This document shows, piece by piece, positions 49,066 to 56,526 of a stretch of 64,000 nt of DNA (its first letter is position 1; each line of letters starts with the position of its first letter). The stretch covers positions 1-64,000 of IMG/VR virus record IMGVR_UViG_3300044701_003213; one strand, written 5' to 3'. A program made the translations under genes and the position numbers. The stretch comes from a virus. The notes under the pieces are model-generated. The model had not been told where the DNA came from. It did not search any database and saw nothing but the letters and a program-made list of their open reading frames with translations.

Positions 49066-50550
49066 ATGGCTATTTTAACAGCAACCAGTATAGTATTTGG
49101 GGATAGTTCCGCAATTAATTCCTTCTATGGAATTATACCTAAAAATACCACTGTGGTTTTTTATCAAGCAAATGCTCCGACTGGTTGGGCTAAAACTACA
49201 TCTCAAGATAATAAAGCTCTTAGGGTTGTTAGTTCTACTGGTGGAGCTACTGGTGGAAATGTACCTTTTACTTCCGCCTTTCCTAGTGTATCAAATGTAA
49301 GTATTGCTGCTACAACAGTTGGTGTTGGTACTGTTGGAGATACTACATTAACTATTAGTCAAATAGCACCTCACGCTCACGGTTCAGGAGGAGCGAATAC
49401 TGGTATTGCTGCGGGACCTGCTACTCCTTCTAGGTATCTGGAAAGAACTCCTATACAATATGGTATTAGGGTAGCTTACGCACAGGTTAGAAACTATCAA
49501 CAACCACAAGCTTATAGACAACCTCAAACATATTCACAACCCCAATCATTTAGACAACCACAAGCGTATAGGCAACCAAAAACATATCAACAACCATTAA
49601 CTTATCAGCAGCCATCTACTTATCGGCAACCATCAGTATATACAGTTCCTATTGTTAACAGACAACCGACTCAAACTCAACAACCATACAGAACTCCAGT
49701 AATTAGAAACTATCGTCAACCATTTACTTCTCCTGTTAACGCTGGTGTTCCTGTTCAGCAACCGAGATCATATCCATTTACAAGGAATTATCAGTCACCA
49801 TTTACTTCTCCTATCAACACTCAATCTACAGTCGTAATTAACCGACAGGCTCCTTTTGGAAACAGAGGTCGAAATGTATTTGGGGAAAGGGATAGAAATA
49901 ATAATGCTAGAAGAGGTCGAATTATCCGACCAAATAGGAATAGGGTAGTTCGTAACTATGCTCAACCAAGAAGTTATAGTTTTCCACAACCAAGATCTTA
50001 TCAACAACCAAGAAGAAGCCCTATTAGTAGATCATTGCAGAACAATACTAGAGCAAACGTTCAGCAACCAAGATCTTATCAACAACCAAGAAGAAATCCA
50101 ATTGCTGTTGGTTACAGACAACCAAGAACAACACCAGTTGTTGCTAGAAATCCACTAACATATCAGCAACCAAGGAATTTAAGAAGTCCTGCACCTAAAA
50201 GGACTCCTATTGTTAATAGATCACCGATTGTTAACCGAGTAATTGCGAACAAAAGAGTTATTGCAAATACTTATATTCAGGCATCCAAAAGAATCGTTGC
50301 TAACAAAAATGTTCCTCTTGTAAATTACAATCCCGTAAGATATCCACAATTAGTGAATGCTAGATATGCTACAAGAATACTTGTTCCTGGTGGGCAGATA
50401 AGAACTGCAAACACTAATGGTCCAGATACTGGATTAACAGGCGGTGATGGATCTCATAATCACCCATATACTGGCGGACTCATAAGTATTTCTTCCTCAG
50501 TAGATTTAAGAGTTCAATACATAGATGTTATTCTTTGCTATTTGCAATAA
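49066..50550 (+). CDS. Collar-type fibre protein with large Q/P/Y-rich insertion (494 aa)
   Basis: Residues 1-110 and 450-494 align with the preceding collar protein (APTGWAKTTSQDNKALRVV, APHAHGSGG; DTGLTGG, GSHNHPY, DLRVQYIDVILCYL). Between them, where the paralogue has about 22 residues, this one has about 335: first a (Y/F)xQP repeat (AYRQPQTYSQPQSFRQPQ...), then basic Arg/Asn-rich and QPRSYQQPRR repeats, then an Ile/Val/Asn-rich part (PIVNRSPIVNR, IANKRVIANT). AGGAGG precedes the ATG. The insertion would sit at the fibre tip next to the metal-binding His pairs. Confidence 0.85.
   Translation: MAILTATSIVFGDSSAINSFYGIIPKNTTVVFYQANAPTGWAKTTSQDNKALRVVSSTGGATGGNVPFTSAFPSVSNVSIAATTVGVGTVGDTTLTISQIAPHAHGSGGANTGIAAGPATPSRYLERTPIQYGIRVAYAQVRNYQQPQAYRQPQTYSQPQSFRQPQAYRQPKTYQQPLTYQQPSTYRQPSVYTVPIVNRQPTQTQQPYRTPVIRNYRQPFTSPVNAGVPVQQPRSYPFTRNYQSPFTSPINTQSTVVINRQAPFGNRGRNVFGERDRNNNARRGRIIRPNRNRVVRNYAQPRSYSFPQPRSYQQPRRSPISRSLQNNTRANVQQPRSYQQPRRNPIAVGYRQPRTTPVVARNPLTYQQPRNLRSPAPKRTPIVNRSPIVNRVIANKRVIANTYIQASKRIVANKNVPLVNYNPVRYPQLVNARYATRILVPGGQIRTANTNGPDTGLTGGDGSHNHPYTGGLISISSSVDLRVQYIDVILCYLQ
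49486..50179 (+). repeat. In-frame short repeats encoding YxQP / QPRSYQQPRR
   Basis: Degenerate 9-12-base units of the form CAACCA(A/C)(A/G)..TAT encode the repeat. One 31-base block (49987-50017) is repeated exactly at 50065-50095, evidence of recent slippage or recombination. All units stay in the reading frame of the fibre gene. Confidence 0.8.
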
Positions 50551-50553
50551 ATA
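50546..50553 (+). promoter_or_regulatory. Late promoter AATAAATA
   Basis: AATAAATA at the end of the fibre gene (35 bases before the 50588 start). A TATAAT (50557-50562) lies just downstream and could be an alternative -10. Confidence 0.5.
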
Positions 50554-50587
50554 CAGTATAATTTACATATTATTAATTTGACTTGTA

Positions 50588-50965
50588 ATGAAAAATAATT
50601 ATTGTCCATTGATTAAAAAAGAATGCATTCAAAATAAATGTGCATGGTATACTCATATTAGAGGTATAAATCCAAATACTGGACAAGAAGTTGATGAATG
50701 GAATTGCACCATTTCTTGGATTCCAATGCTTTTGATTGAAAATTCACAGCAGCAACGTTCTACTGGAGCAGCTGTTGAATCCTTTAGAAATGAAATGGTA
50801 AAAGCAAATGAAAGCAATCTAAATATTCTAGAAGCAGCAGCAAACATGTTTTATGGTGCATCTGAGGCAGTTGAAGAAATTAGGTTTTTTGAGGAGTCTC
50901 AGCAAAATCTAATTGAAAATAATGAAGAAGATCAAAACCTATTAAATCCTGAAGGAGGAAACTAG
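50588..50965 (+). CDS. Cys-containing conserved-type phage protein (125 aa)
   Basis: NNYCPLIKKECIQNKCAWYTHIRG at the N-terminus (CPx5Cx4CxWY) suggests a small metal site, with DEWNCTISWIPMLLIENSQQQRSTGAAVESFRNEM next and an acidic tail. I recall this type of protein near tail genes of cyanophages. Five bases separate it from the coiled-coil gene, so the two are probably one operon. Confidence 0.7.
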   Translation: MKNNYCPLIKKECIQNKCAWYTHIRGINPNTGQEVDEWNCTISWIPMLLIENSQQQRSTGAAVESFRNEMVKANESNLNILEAAANMFYGASEAVEEIRFFEESQQNLIENNEEDQNLLNPEGGN

Positions 50966-50970
50966 TAAAA

Positions 50971-52389
50971 ATGAGAGTTACAATTATTCCTAGTGAAAAG
51001 AAAGTAGTAGTAGATGGTAGACCAATCATATTTGATTCTTGGAATTTTAATGATGGACACATTCATGCTATTCAATGGAATCACGATAAAGGTCATATTG
51101 AATTCGTAACTAGAGATCCTAATCAGGAAATCGAGTCTCTTGATTATATTCAAAAATATTTGGATATCTTTTTCGATGAAATTCCTAAGATCGAACAGAT
51201 CCGTATGAAAAGGGAAGAGGAAGAGAGGCAGCGTAAAGAACAAGAGTCTCTCGAACTCCAAAGTGTAGATGAGGAAAAAGAGCAATTAAAGAAAATGGTA
51301 GAGCATACCATTGAAGAAAATAAAAAAATAAGAGAAGCAAAAAATGCATTAGAAGTGCAAAGAACAAAAGAAATTGTTGAAAGTGAAAATGAAGCGAGAC
51401 GACTGGAAATCGAAAAGCAAAGATTAGAAGCAGAAAATAAGAGACTTCAATCAGAACAGGAGATTTCTGCTAGGGAAAAATTCTGGAATGAACATTTCCA
51501 AAAACAAAATGAAGATCTTTTAAAAGCTCATGATGAGATGGGGAAAGTAGCAGAAAAAGTAGATAATACAGTAAAATCTTATTTTGATAAAATTGATGAA
51601 AAGAAGAGTGTAATTGAAGAATCTATCAATGCACAAATCAATCAATTAAAAGAATCTGAGAATATTTTAAACGAAAAAAATAAATTATCTCAAGATGAAA
51701 TTTCAGCGCAATATCAAAGAATTAATGAGTTAAATACAAAGTTAGCTGAAGAAAAGGAAATTACATTTACCGATATTAACAAGAGGTATGAAGAGCTTGA
51801 GGAAAGAACTTCTCAAATTCAAAGACTAAGAGATTTAGCTGAATCAAGTGCTCAATCAATGATTCAACAAAATGAACTTCAATTAGAGCAAATCAAATTG
51901 GAAAGAAAAAAGATTGATGAGATGAAACAAGCTCACGATCAATCAATTGAGATTATGACTCAAACTCTGGAACTTCAGAGATCTGAAATTGAAATTCATA
52001 GAAAAGAACTTGAAAATAGAGAGAAGGAACTTCAGTCTAAGATTGTTGAAAAAGATGTTGAATATGAAATGAGATCATATGAACAACTTAAGAATCTAGC
52101 AATTGAAAATCTTGTTGAGCAAGAGACACGAAATATTGTTAGAGATGAAGCTCAGAATAGAGCTGCAAAAGCAATTACTAAAATTGCACAATCTGAAGAT
52201 CCACTAGATATCTTTAAGGCAGCTATGATGGATCCTACTATTACTCTAGAGACTTTACCAATAGACAAAATCATTGGATGGTTCTCTAAGATTCAGAAGG
52301 CACAAGAGCTATGTAAGAAGTATAATATTACCTATGAGCAACTTCTTGAGTCTAAAGAAATGAGAGATATGCTAAACTTTACTTTCTAA
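50971..52389 (+). CDS. Long coiled-coil protein (472 aa)
   Basis: Residues 1-75 form a small beta domain (VTIIPSEKKVVVDGRPIIFDSWNF, IHAIQWNHDKGHIEFVT); residues 80-395 are an unbroken Glu/Lys/Gln-rich coiled coil; the C-terminal 75 residues are helical (KAAMMDPTITLETLPIDKIIGWFSKIQKAQELCKKY). No transmembrane segment. It could be a fibre-like or whisker-like virion protein or a host-interacting filament; not recognised. Confidence 0.75.
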   Translation: MRVTIIPSEKKVVVDGRPIIFDSWNFNDGHIHAIQWNHDKGHIEFVTRDPNQEIESLDYIQKYLDIFFDEIPKIEQIRMKREEEERQRKEQESLELQSVDEEKEQLKKMVEHTIEENKKIREAKNALEVQRTKEIVESENEARRLEIEKQRLEAENKRLQSEQEISAREKFWNEHFQKQNEDLLKAHDEMGKVAEKVDNTVKSYFDKIDEKKSVIEESINAQINQLKESENILNEKNKLSQDEISAQYQRINELNTKLAEEKEITFTDINKRYEELEERTSQIQRLRDLAESSAQSMIQQNELQLEQIKLERKKIDEMKQAHDQSIEIMTQTLELQRSEIEIHRKELENREKELQSKIVEKDVEYEMRSYEQLKNLAIENLVEQETRNIVRDEAQNRAAKAITKIAQSEDPLDIFKAAMMDPTITLETLPIDKIIGWFSKIQKAQELCKKYNITYEQLLESKEMRDMLNFTF

Positions 52390-52418
52390 TAAATTTTAAT
52401 AGTTTATAATATAAGATA

Positions 52419-53945
52419 ATGAATGATTTCTTACTAGAAAATAACCATATAGTAATTCCTAATTTCATATGCAGTGATAGAGCCAAAGAATTAGCAAGAG
52501 AGTTTAAGTTAGTATCCGAAGAATACAATTTTCCATCTGATAAACAAGCTCTAAACTCTCACAGTTGTTATAATTATCTTCCAGCTCTAGAATTACTATG
52601 TGAAAAAACATCACATGTTTCTGATATTATTGGAACACCAGTATTGCCTACTTACACCTATGGTAGAATATATAAAAATGATTCTGTATTAGAAAAGCAT
52701 ACTGATAGACCAGCTTGTGAAATATCAGCAACAGTTCATTTAGATGGAGATCGTCCGTGGTCAATATGGATAGAAACTCCAGAAGGAAATCCAAGATGTG
52801 TTAATCTAAATCCAGGAGACGCAATGATCTACCTTGGATGTGTTGCTCCTCATTGGAGAGATGCATATAGAGGAGAATGGTATGCTCAGTTTTTCACTCA
52901 TTATGTGAGAGCATATGGACCATGTTCTGATGTTTACTTTGATAAGTATAAAGTAAGTAATAATGAAGAGTCAGCGATGCTCAAAAAATTATATGAAGAG
53001 CAAAGCACAAAAAATCTAGCATTAGAAAATAAATTGTTTGCTAGTTCAGATGATGTCCAACAATTCGAGCAACATTCGGACAATTTTGTAAAAAAGGTTT
53101 TAAAAAATAAAAACATTAAGGAAAAGGAGGTGAACGTGATGAGTCCAGCTATTACTTTTGAGAGTGAGTTAGAAGAACTAGTTAAAAAAATCGCTGGTAG
53201 TGTAAATAAAGAACCAGATAGTCCTATTGATAATGAGACAAATGAAAAAGCTTTTATCAATTACATTACTGATGAAAGTAAAGAAAATACTTCAGTAACA
53301 AAATCAATAAAGGATAAATTTATCTACAGAAAATTTGCTGAAGATAATAATGATAATGCATTGATTACTTCAACTACATCAACTACGAAACTATCTGACT
53401 ATATCGTAGTAGTCGATGATGTTATTCCATTGGAATTGTGTGATGAAATATTGGATGAATATATTAATACTGATTTGTGGAACAATGCACTGACTGGTGG
53501 AGGTCTTGATAAAGAATCTAGACGTTGTAATGTAATTGGATTATCTGAACCAGAGGTTATCAACCAAAATCCAGATTATAGATCTAAGATAGATTCTGCA
53601 CTCTATGAATGTGTGGCTAATGCATTATCAAAATATCAAGCAAAATTCCCATATTTTGATATAGAAATAAATGAAGACAGTGGATATGAATTACTAAGAT
53701 ATAAAACTGGAGATTTTTATGTTCAGCATACTGATTCATTTAAACAACAACCAAGAGCAATATCTTGTACAATGTGCCTAAATGATGATTATGGCGGTGG
53801 TGAATTTGGTTTCTTTGATAGAGAGGTTGTTCTTAGACCAAACAAAGGATCTGTAATTATGTTCCCATCAAACTTTATGTATCCCCATGAAGTAATGCCT
53901 GTAACTAGCGGAACTAGATATTCTATTATTACATGGTTAGTTTGA
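52419..53945 (+). CDS. Two-domain 2OG-Fe(II) oxygenase (508 aa)
   Basis: Domain 1 (about 1-178): EKHTDRPACEISATVHLDGDRPW with His94-x-Asp96 and PHWRDAYRGEWYAQ with His145. A charged 145-residue linker follows. Domain 2 (about 327-508) is prolyl-4-hydroxylase-like: YIVVVDDVIPLELC, QHTDSFKQQPRAIS with His437-x-Asp439, GGGEFGFFDREVVLRPNKGSVIMFPSNFMYPHEV with His490 and RYS with Arg500. Both domains keep their iron ligands, so both may be active. A tandem oxygenase chain of this kind could carry out successive hydroxylations on one target. Next gene follows after one base. Confidence 0.85.
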   Translation: MNDFLLENNHIVIPNFICSDRAKELAREFKLVSEEYNFPSDKQALNSHSCYNYLPALELLCEKTSHVSDIIGTPVLPTYTYGRIYKNDSVLEKHTDRPACEISATVHLDGDRPWSIWIETPEGNPRCVNLNPGDAMIYLGCVAPHWRDAYRGEWYAQFFTHYVRAYGPCSDVYFDKYKVSNNEESAMLKKLYEEQSTKNLALENKLFASSDDVQQFEQHSDNFVKKVLKNKNIKEKEVNVMSPAITFESELEELVKKIAGSVNKEPDSPIDNETNEKAFINYITDESKENTSVTKSIKDKFIYRKFAEDNNDNALITSTTSTTKLSDYIVVVDDVIPLELCDEILDEYINTDLWNNALTGGGLDKESRRCNVIGLSEPEVINQNPDYRSKIDSALYECVANALSKYQAKFPYFDIEINEDSGYELLRYKTGDFYVQHTDSFKQQPRAISCTMCLNDDYGGGEFGFFDREVVLRPNKGSVIMFPSNFMYPHEVMPVTSGTRYSIITWLV

Positions 53946-53946
53946 T

Positions 53947-54675
53947 ATGGATTTGGAGCATTCTCATCAGTTTTTTATTGGTTCGTATGATGATTGTTTA
54001 ACAAAAGAAGAGTGTGATATTCTAATAGATTTTTTTGAAGGTAGAGGTGATAGGAAACACTTAGGTCTAAATCAATTTGATGAATATAAGCATCTTGGAA
54101 GACATGATCTTCAAATAAATCTATTAAACTTTAAAGATGATGAGAAAATCCAACCAGTTGTTACTAAACTTCTAGAATCTGTAGATAAGTGTGTAGAAGT
54201 CTATAAAAATGTATTTTTTACATATAATCAAATTTTATATTCTGATATTCTTGATAGACTAACTAACCCAGCAGTAAAAATTCAAAAAACTCCAATACGC
54301 GGAGGATATCATGTATGGCATTGTGAAACAACTGATGTTAGTTCTTTAGAAAGATCTCTAGCATGGATTTTATATTTAAATGATATTCCAGAGGGTGAAG
54401 GAGAGACTGAATTTTTATGGCAAGGTGTAAGAATTCAACCAAAAGTGGGAAGATGTGTTCTATGGCCTGCTCAATTTACTCATGTTCATAGAGGAAATCC
54501 TGTATATACAAAAGAGAAGTACATAGCAACTGGATGGATCTGTTATAAAGATGTTATAGAAAATCATGCACATTCTCCATTTATCTATGACCCACAAAGA
54601 GACTTTACCTGGAAAAAAACAACTGATGAGAGACTAAAGAGAGAGGGTTATAGGAGAAGAACTGAGGATGATTGA
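53947..54675 (+). CDS. 2OG-Fe(II) oxygenase-like protein with atypical ligand set (242 aa)
   Basis: YHVWHCETTDVSSLERSLAWILYLND gives His125-x-Glu127 instead of HxD; VLWPAQFTHVHRGNPVYTKEKYIATGW gives His179 and Lys191 where Arg is usual. HxE variants occur in some 2OG enzymes. Phe/Tyr-rich N-terminal part. One base after the two-domain enzyme, so likely co-expressed. Substrate unknown; it could be less active or halogenase-like, which the sequence cannot tell. Confidence 0.75.
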   Translation: MDLEHSHQFFIGSYDDCLTKEECDILIDFFEGRGDRKHLGLNQFDEYKHLGRHDLQINLLNFKDDEKIQPVVTKLLESVDKCVEVYKNVFFTYNQILYSDILDRLTNPAVKIQKTPIRGGYHVWHCETTDVSSLERSLAWILYLNDIPEGEGETEFLWQGVRIQPKVGRCVLWPAQFTHVHRGNPVYTKEKYIATGWICYKDVIENHAHSPFIYDPQRDFTWKKTTDERLKREGYRRRTEDD

Positions 54676-54700
54676 CTAATCCTACAATTTACGATACAAT
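54672..54700 (+). promoter_or_regulatory. Sigma70 promoter TTGACT-17-TACAAT
   Basis: -35 TTGACT (54672-54677), 17 bases, -10 TACAAT (54695-54700), overlapping the stop codon of the oxygenase gene and 26 bases before the 54727 start. It opens the early-type region. Confidence 0.65.
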
Positions 54701-54726
54701 TTGACTATGATACATACCTTAAAATA

Positions 54727-54957
54727 ATGGCTCTATCAAAATCAGTCGAAGAATCTCTGAAAGAAGCAGAGGCTGCCCTAAGAAATGCATTAGCATATGC
54801 TGCCCGCCAAGAAAGACCCGTTGTTTGTAATGGGATCGCTGAAATGATTTGTAGGATTGATCAAATTCAATCCTTTGATGGTATTCTTGATAAAATTGAA
54901 GATATGAAAAATTCTGACGGAAAAAATTGGGGATCTTTCTTTTCGACGGATGGTTGA
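54727..54957 (+). CDS. Small phage protein (76 aa)
   Basis: Helical: SKSVEESLKEAEAALRNALAYAARQERPVVCNGIAEMICRIDQIQSFDGILDKIEDM. First gene of the region behind a sigma70 promoter. Similar short helical proteins occur in cyanophages as I recall; function unknown. TGATAATG spacing to the next gene (2 bases). Confidence 0.65.
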   Translation: MALSKSVEESLKEAEAALRNALAYAARQERPVVCNGIAEMICRIDQIQSFDGILDKIEDMKNSDGKNWGSFFSTDG

Positions 54958-54959
54958 TA

Positions 54960-55214
54960 ATGGCTTTACCAAAGGATTTTGATGGTAAGTTTACTCTTAA
55001 AAAATCAAATGGTTTTGGGTTCTTACCAGAAGATGATTCTTCAGATATCTTTACCGTTTGGTTTTATCGAAGAGAGAGTGAAAATAAAACCATTAAAGAG
55101 TTTTTAGATAGTCTAGATCCAGAAAATATTGGATTTGATAAACCTTCAAATCAATTATTCTATAAATCTATTTCAGGTCAGATTTATAGAATGGATTTTA
55201 CCAAGGTCAAATAA
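54960..55214 (+). CDS. Small phage protein (84 aa)
   Basis: Beta-rich, starting ALPKDFDGKFTLKKSNGFGFLPEDDSSDIFTVWFYRRE, ending FYKSISGQIYRMDFTKVK. Soluble, mixed charge. Start two bases after the previous stop. Unknown. Confidence 0.65.
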   Translation: MALPKDFDGKFTLKKSNGFGFLPEDDSSDIFTVWFYRRESENKTIKEFLDSLDPENIGFDKPSNQLFYKSISGQIYRMDFTKVK

Positions 55215-55308
55215 TATTACAAATCGTAACACAATCCCAAAGAGAACATTAAGTTTCTAGATAGTAGTGTATTGGTATGCTAACATTGAGATATATCGCA
55301 AAGAGACC

Positions 55309-55473
55309 ATGACCTACTTCCAAAATAAAGATAAAAATCTAACAGATGATGAGTGGAATGAGATGAATGCTCTGAGAACGGTTATGAATCAAAATCCAGC
55401 AGCTTTGCACCCAGATAAAATGGAACAATTCACTGAATATCTCATTCGTTCCATGCGAGGAACGGATCAATAA
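55309..55473 (+). CDS. Small phage protein (54 aa)
   Basis: ATG 55309 is preferred over a GTG at 55267. Sequence MTYFQNKDKNLTDDEWNEMNALRTVMNQNPAALHPDKMEQFTEYLIRSM is helical and acidic. I recall similar sequences in cyanophages. A 94-base gap before it holds no gene I can support. Confidence 0.55.
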   Translation: MTYFQNKDKNLTDDEWNEMNALRTVMNQNPAALHPDKMEQFTEYLIRSMRGTDQ

Positions 55474-55488
55474 GTGGCACACTGGTGG

Positions 55489-55516
55489 TTGCAGGACACC
55501 CCTCTTGCCCTATAAT
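55489..55516 (+). promoter_or_regulatory. Sigma70-type promoter with upstream GGCACACT element
   Basis: -35-like TTGCAG (55489-55494), 16 bases, -10 TATAAT (55511-55516). TGGCACACT ends at 55483, 28 bases before the -10, similar in place to the TGTCCACT half-sites elsewhere. The sequence after the -10 (ACTCTCATACGC) is identical to that after the helicase promoter. Confidence 0.65.
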
Positions 55517-55537
55517 ACTCTCATACGCAACAAACTG

Positions 55538-55912
55538 ATGATCACTCCCACTCGCCAAGAGTTCAGCGACTTCTGTGCTCAGCGTGATGCTCAAAATACT
55601 ATTCATCTTAATATTGTTAAGTATGGTCTGATGTTGTGTGATGCTTTGACTGCTGATGCTAGTCACCTTAAAGCAGCAAACTATGGGTTTGAACTCGACT
55701 CTTCTGGTCGAAAGTACCATAAAGTTTTCATGTATATTAATGGTCGTCGTGATAGCATTCACGCTTTTATTGATAAGAAGACTGGTGATGTATTGAAACC
55801 TGCTAGCGTAAAAGCACCCGCTAAGGGTGTTCGTTACAATGTTCTCTCTATTCCTTCCCGTGAATCAATGTTTGAGCGTTGTGATTGGGCAGGTGGTTAT
55901 CTTTATAAGTAA
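55538..55912 (+). CDS. Early-type phage protein (124 aa)
   Basis: ATG 55538 lies about 15 bases after the expected transcript start; in-frame codons upstream are in the promoter. Alpha/beta protein: TPTRQEFSDFCAQRDAQ, YGLMLCDALTAD, YHKVFMYINGRRDSIHAFIDKKTGDVLKPASVKAPAKGVRYNVLSIPS. Better codon bias than neighbours. Possibly of a phage family known only as a DUF; function unknown. Confidence 0.7.
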   Translation: MITPTRQEFSDFCAQRDAQNTIHLNIVKYGLMLCDALTADASHLKAANYGFELDSSGRKYHKVFMYINGRRDSIHAFIDKKTGDVLKPASVKAPAKGVRYNVLSIPSRESMFERCDWAGGYLYK

Positions 55913-55932
55913 TAGTAAATGATAAAACAAGT

Positions 55933-56163
55933 ATGAAATTTCTTTTACTGTTGCCGATTGTATTCACATCAATACCATCACATGCGATTACCTGGAAAGA
56001 GTTTTGGGAACCTTTTGATAGTGAAATTCATGTATACCAAAGTCCACCTATGTGTAGAAGACGTGTATATAGAGAGCAATATGTACCAGGAACAGAATGG
56101 AATCCTGGATATGTTAGACGTTGGTATGATGTAGTCAGACAACCTTGTAGTTCACGTTATTGA
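55933..56163 (+). CDS. Secreted small Cys-containing protein (76 aa)
   Basis: Clear signal peptide (KFLLLLPIVFTSIPSHA, cleavage likely after residue 18), mature part with ITWKEFWEPFDSE, then repeated RRVYREQYVPGTEWNPGYVRRWYDVVRQ and two cysteines. It would act in the periplasm or outer envelope. Unknown. The downstream gene starts 2 bases after its stop. Confidence 0.7.
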   Translation: MKFLLLLPIVFTSIPSHAITWKEFWEPFDSEIHVYQSPPMCRRRVYREQYVPGTEWNPGYVRRWYDVVRQPCSSRY

Positions 56164-56165
56164 TC

Positions 56166-56453
56166 ATGCCTACTTACAAAGCAGAAATTAAAACAGTTCC
56201 AACGGGATCTAGTTATACTGTAACTGTAGAATCTGGATCTATGAGTACCGCTAGACAAGAGATTGAGCATCTTTATGAACCAATTTACATTCGAAATTTA
56301 CGTCAAGTTGGATCTGAATCTGGTAGTGATGGATCTATCGAAGGTACATGGTTTCTAATTGCTATTTTAGTTACAATTGTTATTGCAATTCAATTCTGGC
56401 CTATCACACTTGCACTTCTGGTAATTTGGGGTCTTTATAAGATTTTTAGTTGA
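56166..56453 (+). CDS. Small membrane protein with soluble N-terminal domain (95 aa)
   Basis: N-terminal 55 residues form a small alpha/beta domain (TYKAEIKTVPTGSSYTVTVESGSMSTARQEIEHLY); the end has two membrane helices (WFLIAILVTIVIAIQFW and ITLALLVIWGLYKIF). ATG 56166 preferred over a TTG two codons earlier. Followed by a terminator. Unknown. Confidence 0.65.
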   Translation: MPTYKAEIKTVPTGSSYTVTVESGSMSTARQEIEHLYEPIYIRNLRQVGSESGSDGSIEGTWFLIAILVTIVIAIQFWPITLALLVIWGLYKIFS

Positions 56454-56481
56454 GCTGTGACGGTTTAGAAACCTGCACACA

Positions 56482-56505
56482 GGGTTCCTTCGGGGACCCT
56501 TTTTT
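56482..56505 (+). terminator. Terminator with UUCG tetraloop
   Basis: GGGTTCC/GGGACCC-type stem (56482-56488 with 56493-56499, one G-T), TTCG loop, six T's to 56505. The -10 of the helicase promoter follows 2 bases later. Confidence 0.85.
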
Positions 56506-56507
56506 GC

Positions 56508-56513
56508 TATAAT
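56508..56513 (+). promoter_or_regulatory. -10 element of the helicase gene, interleaved with the terminator
   Basis: TATAAT at 56508-56513; 17 bases upstream is TTCCTT inside the terminator stem, a weak -35. A TGCACACA element ends at 56479, 29 bases before the -10. ACTCTCATACGC follows, as after the 55511 promoter. Confidence 0.55.
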
Positions 56514-56526
56514 ACTCTCATACGCG

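Noticed and set aside
49486-50179. Short repeated units resembling a CRISPR or tandem-repeat array
   Set aside because: Units are of unequal length, stay in the reading frame of the fibre gene and encode amino-acid repeats; there are no regular spacers.
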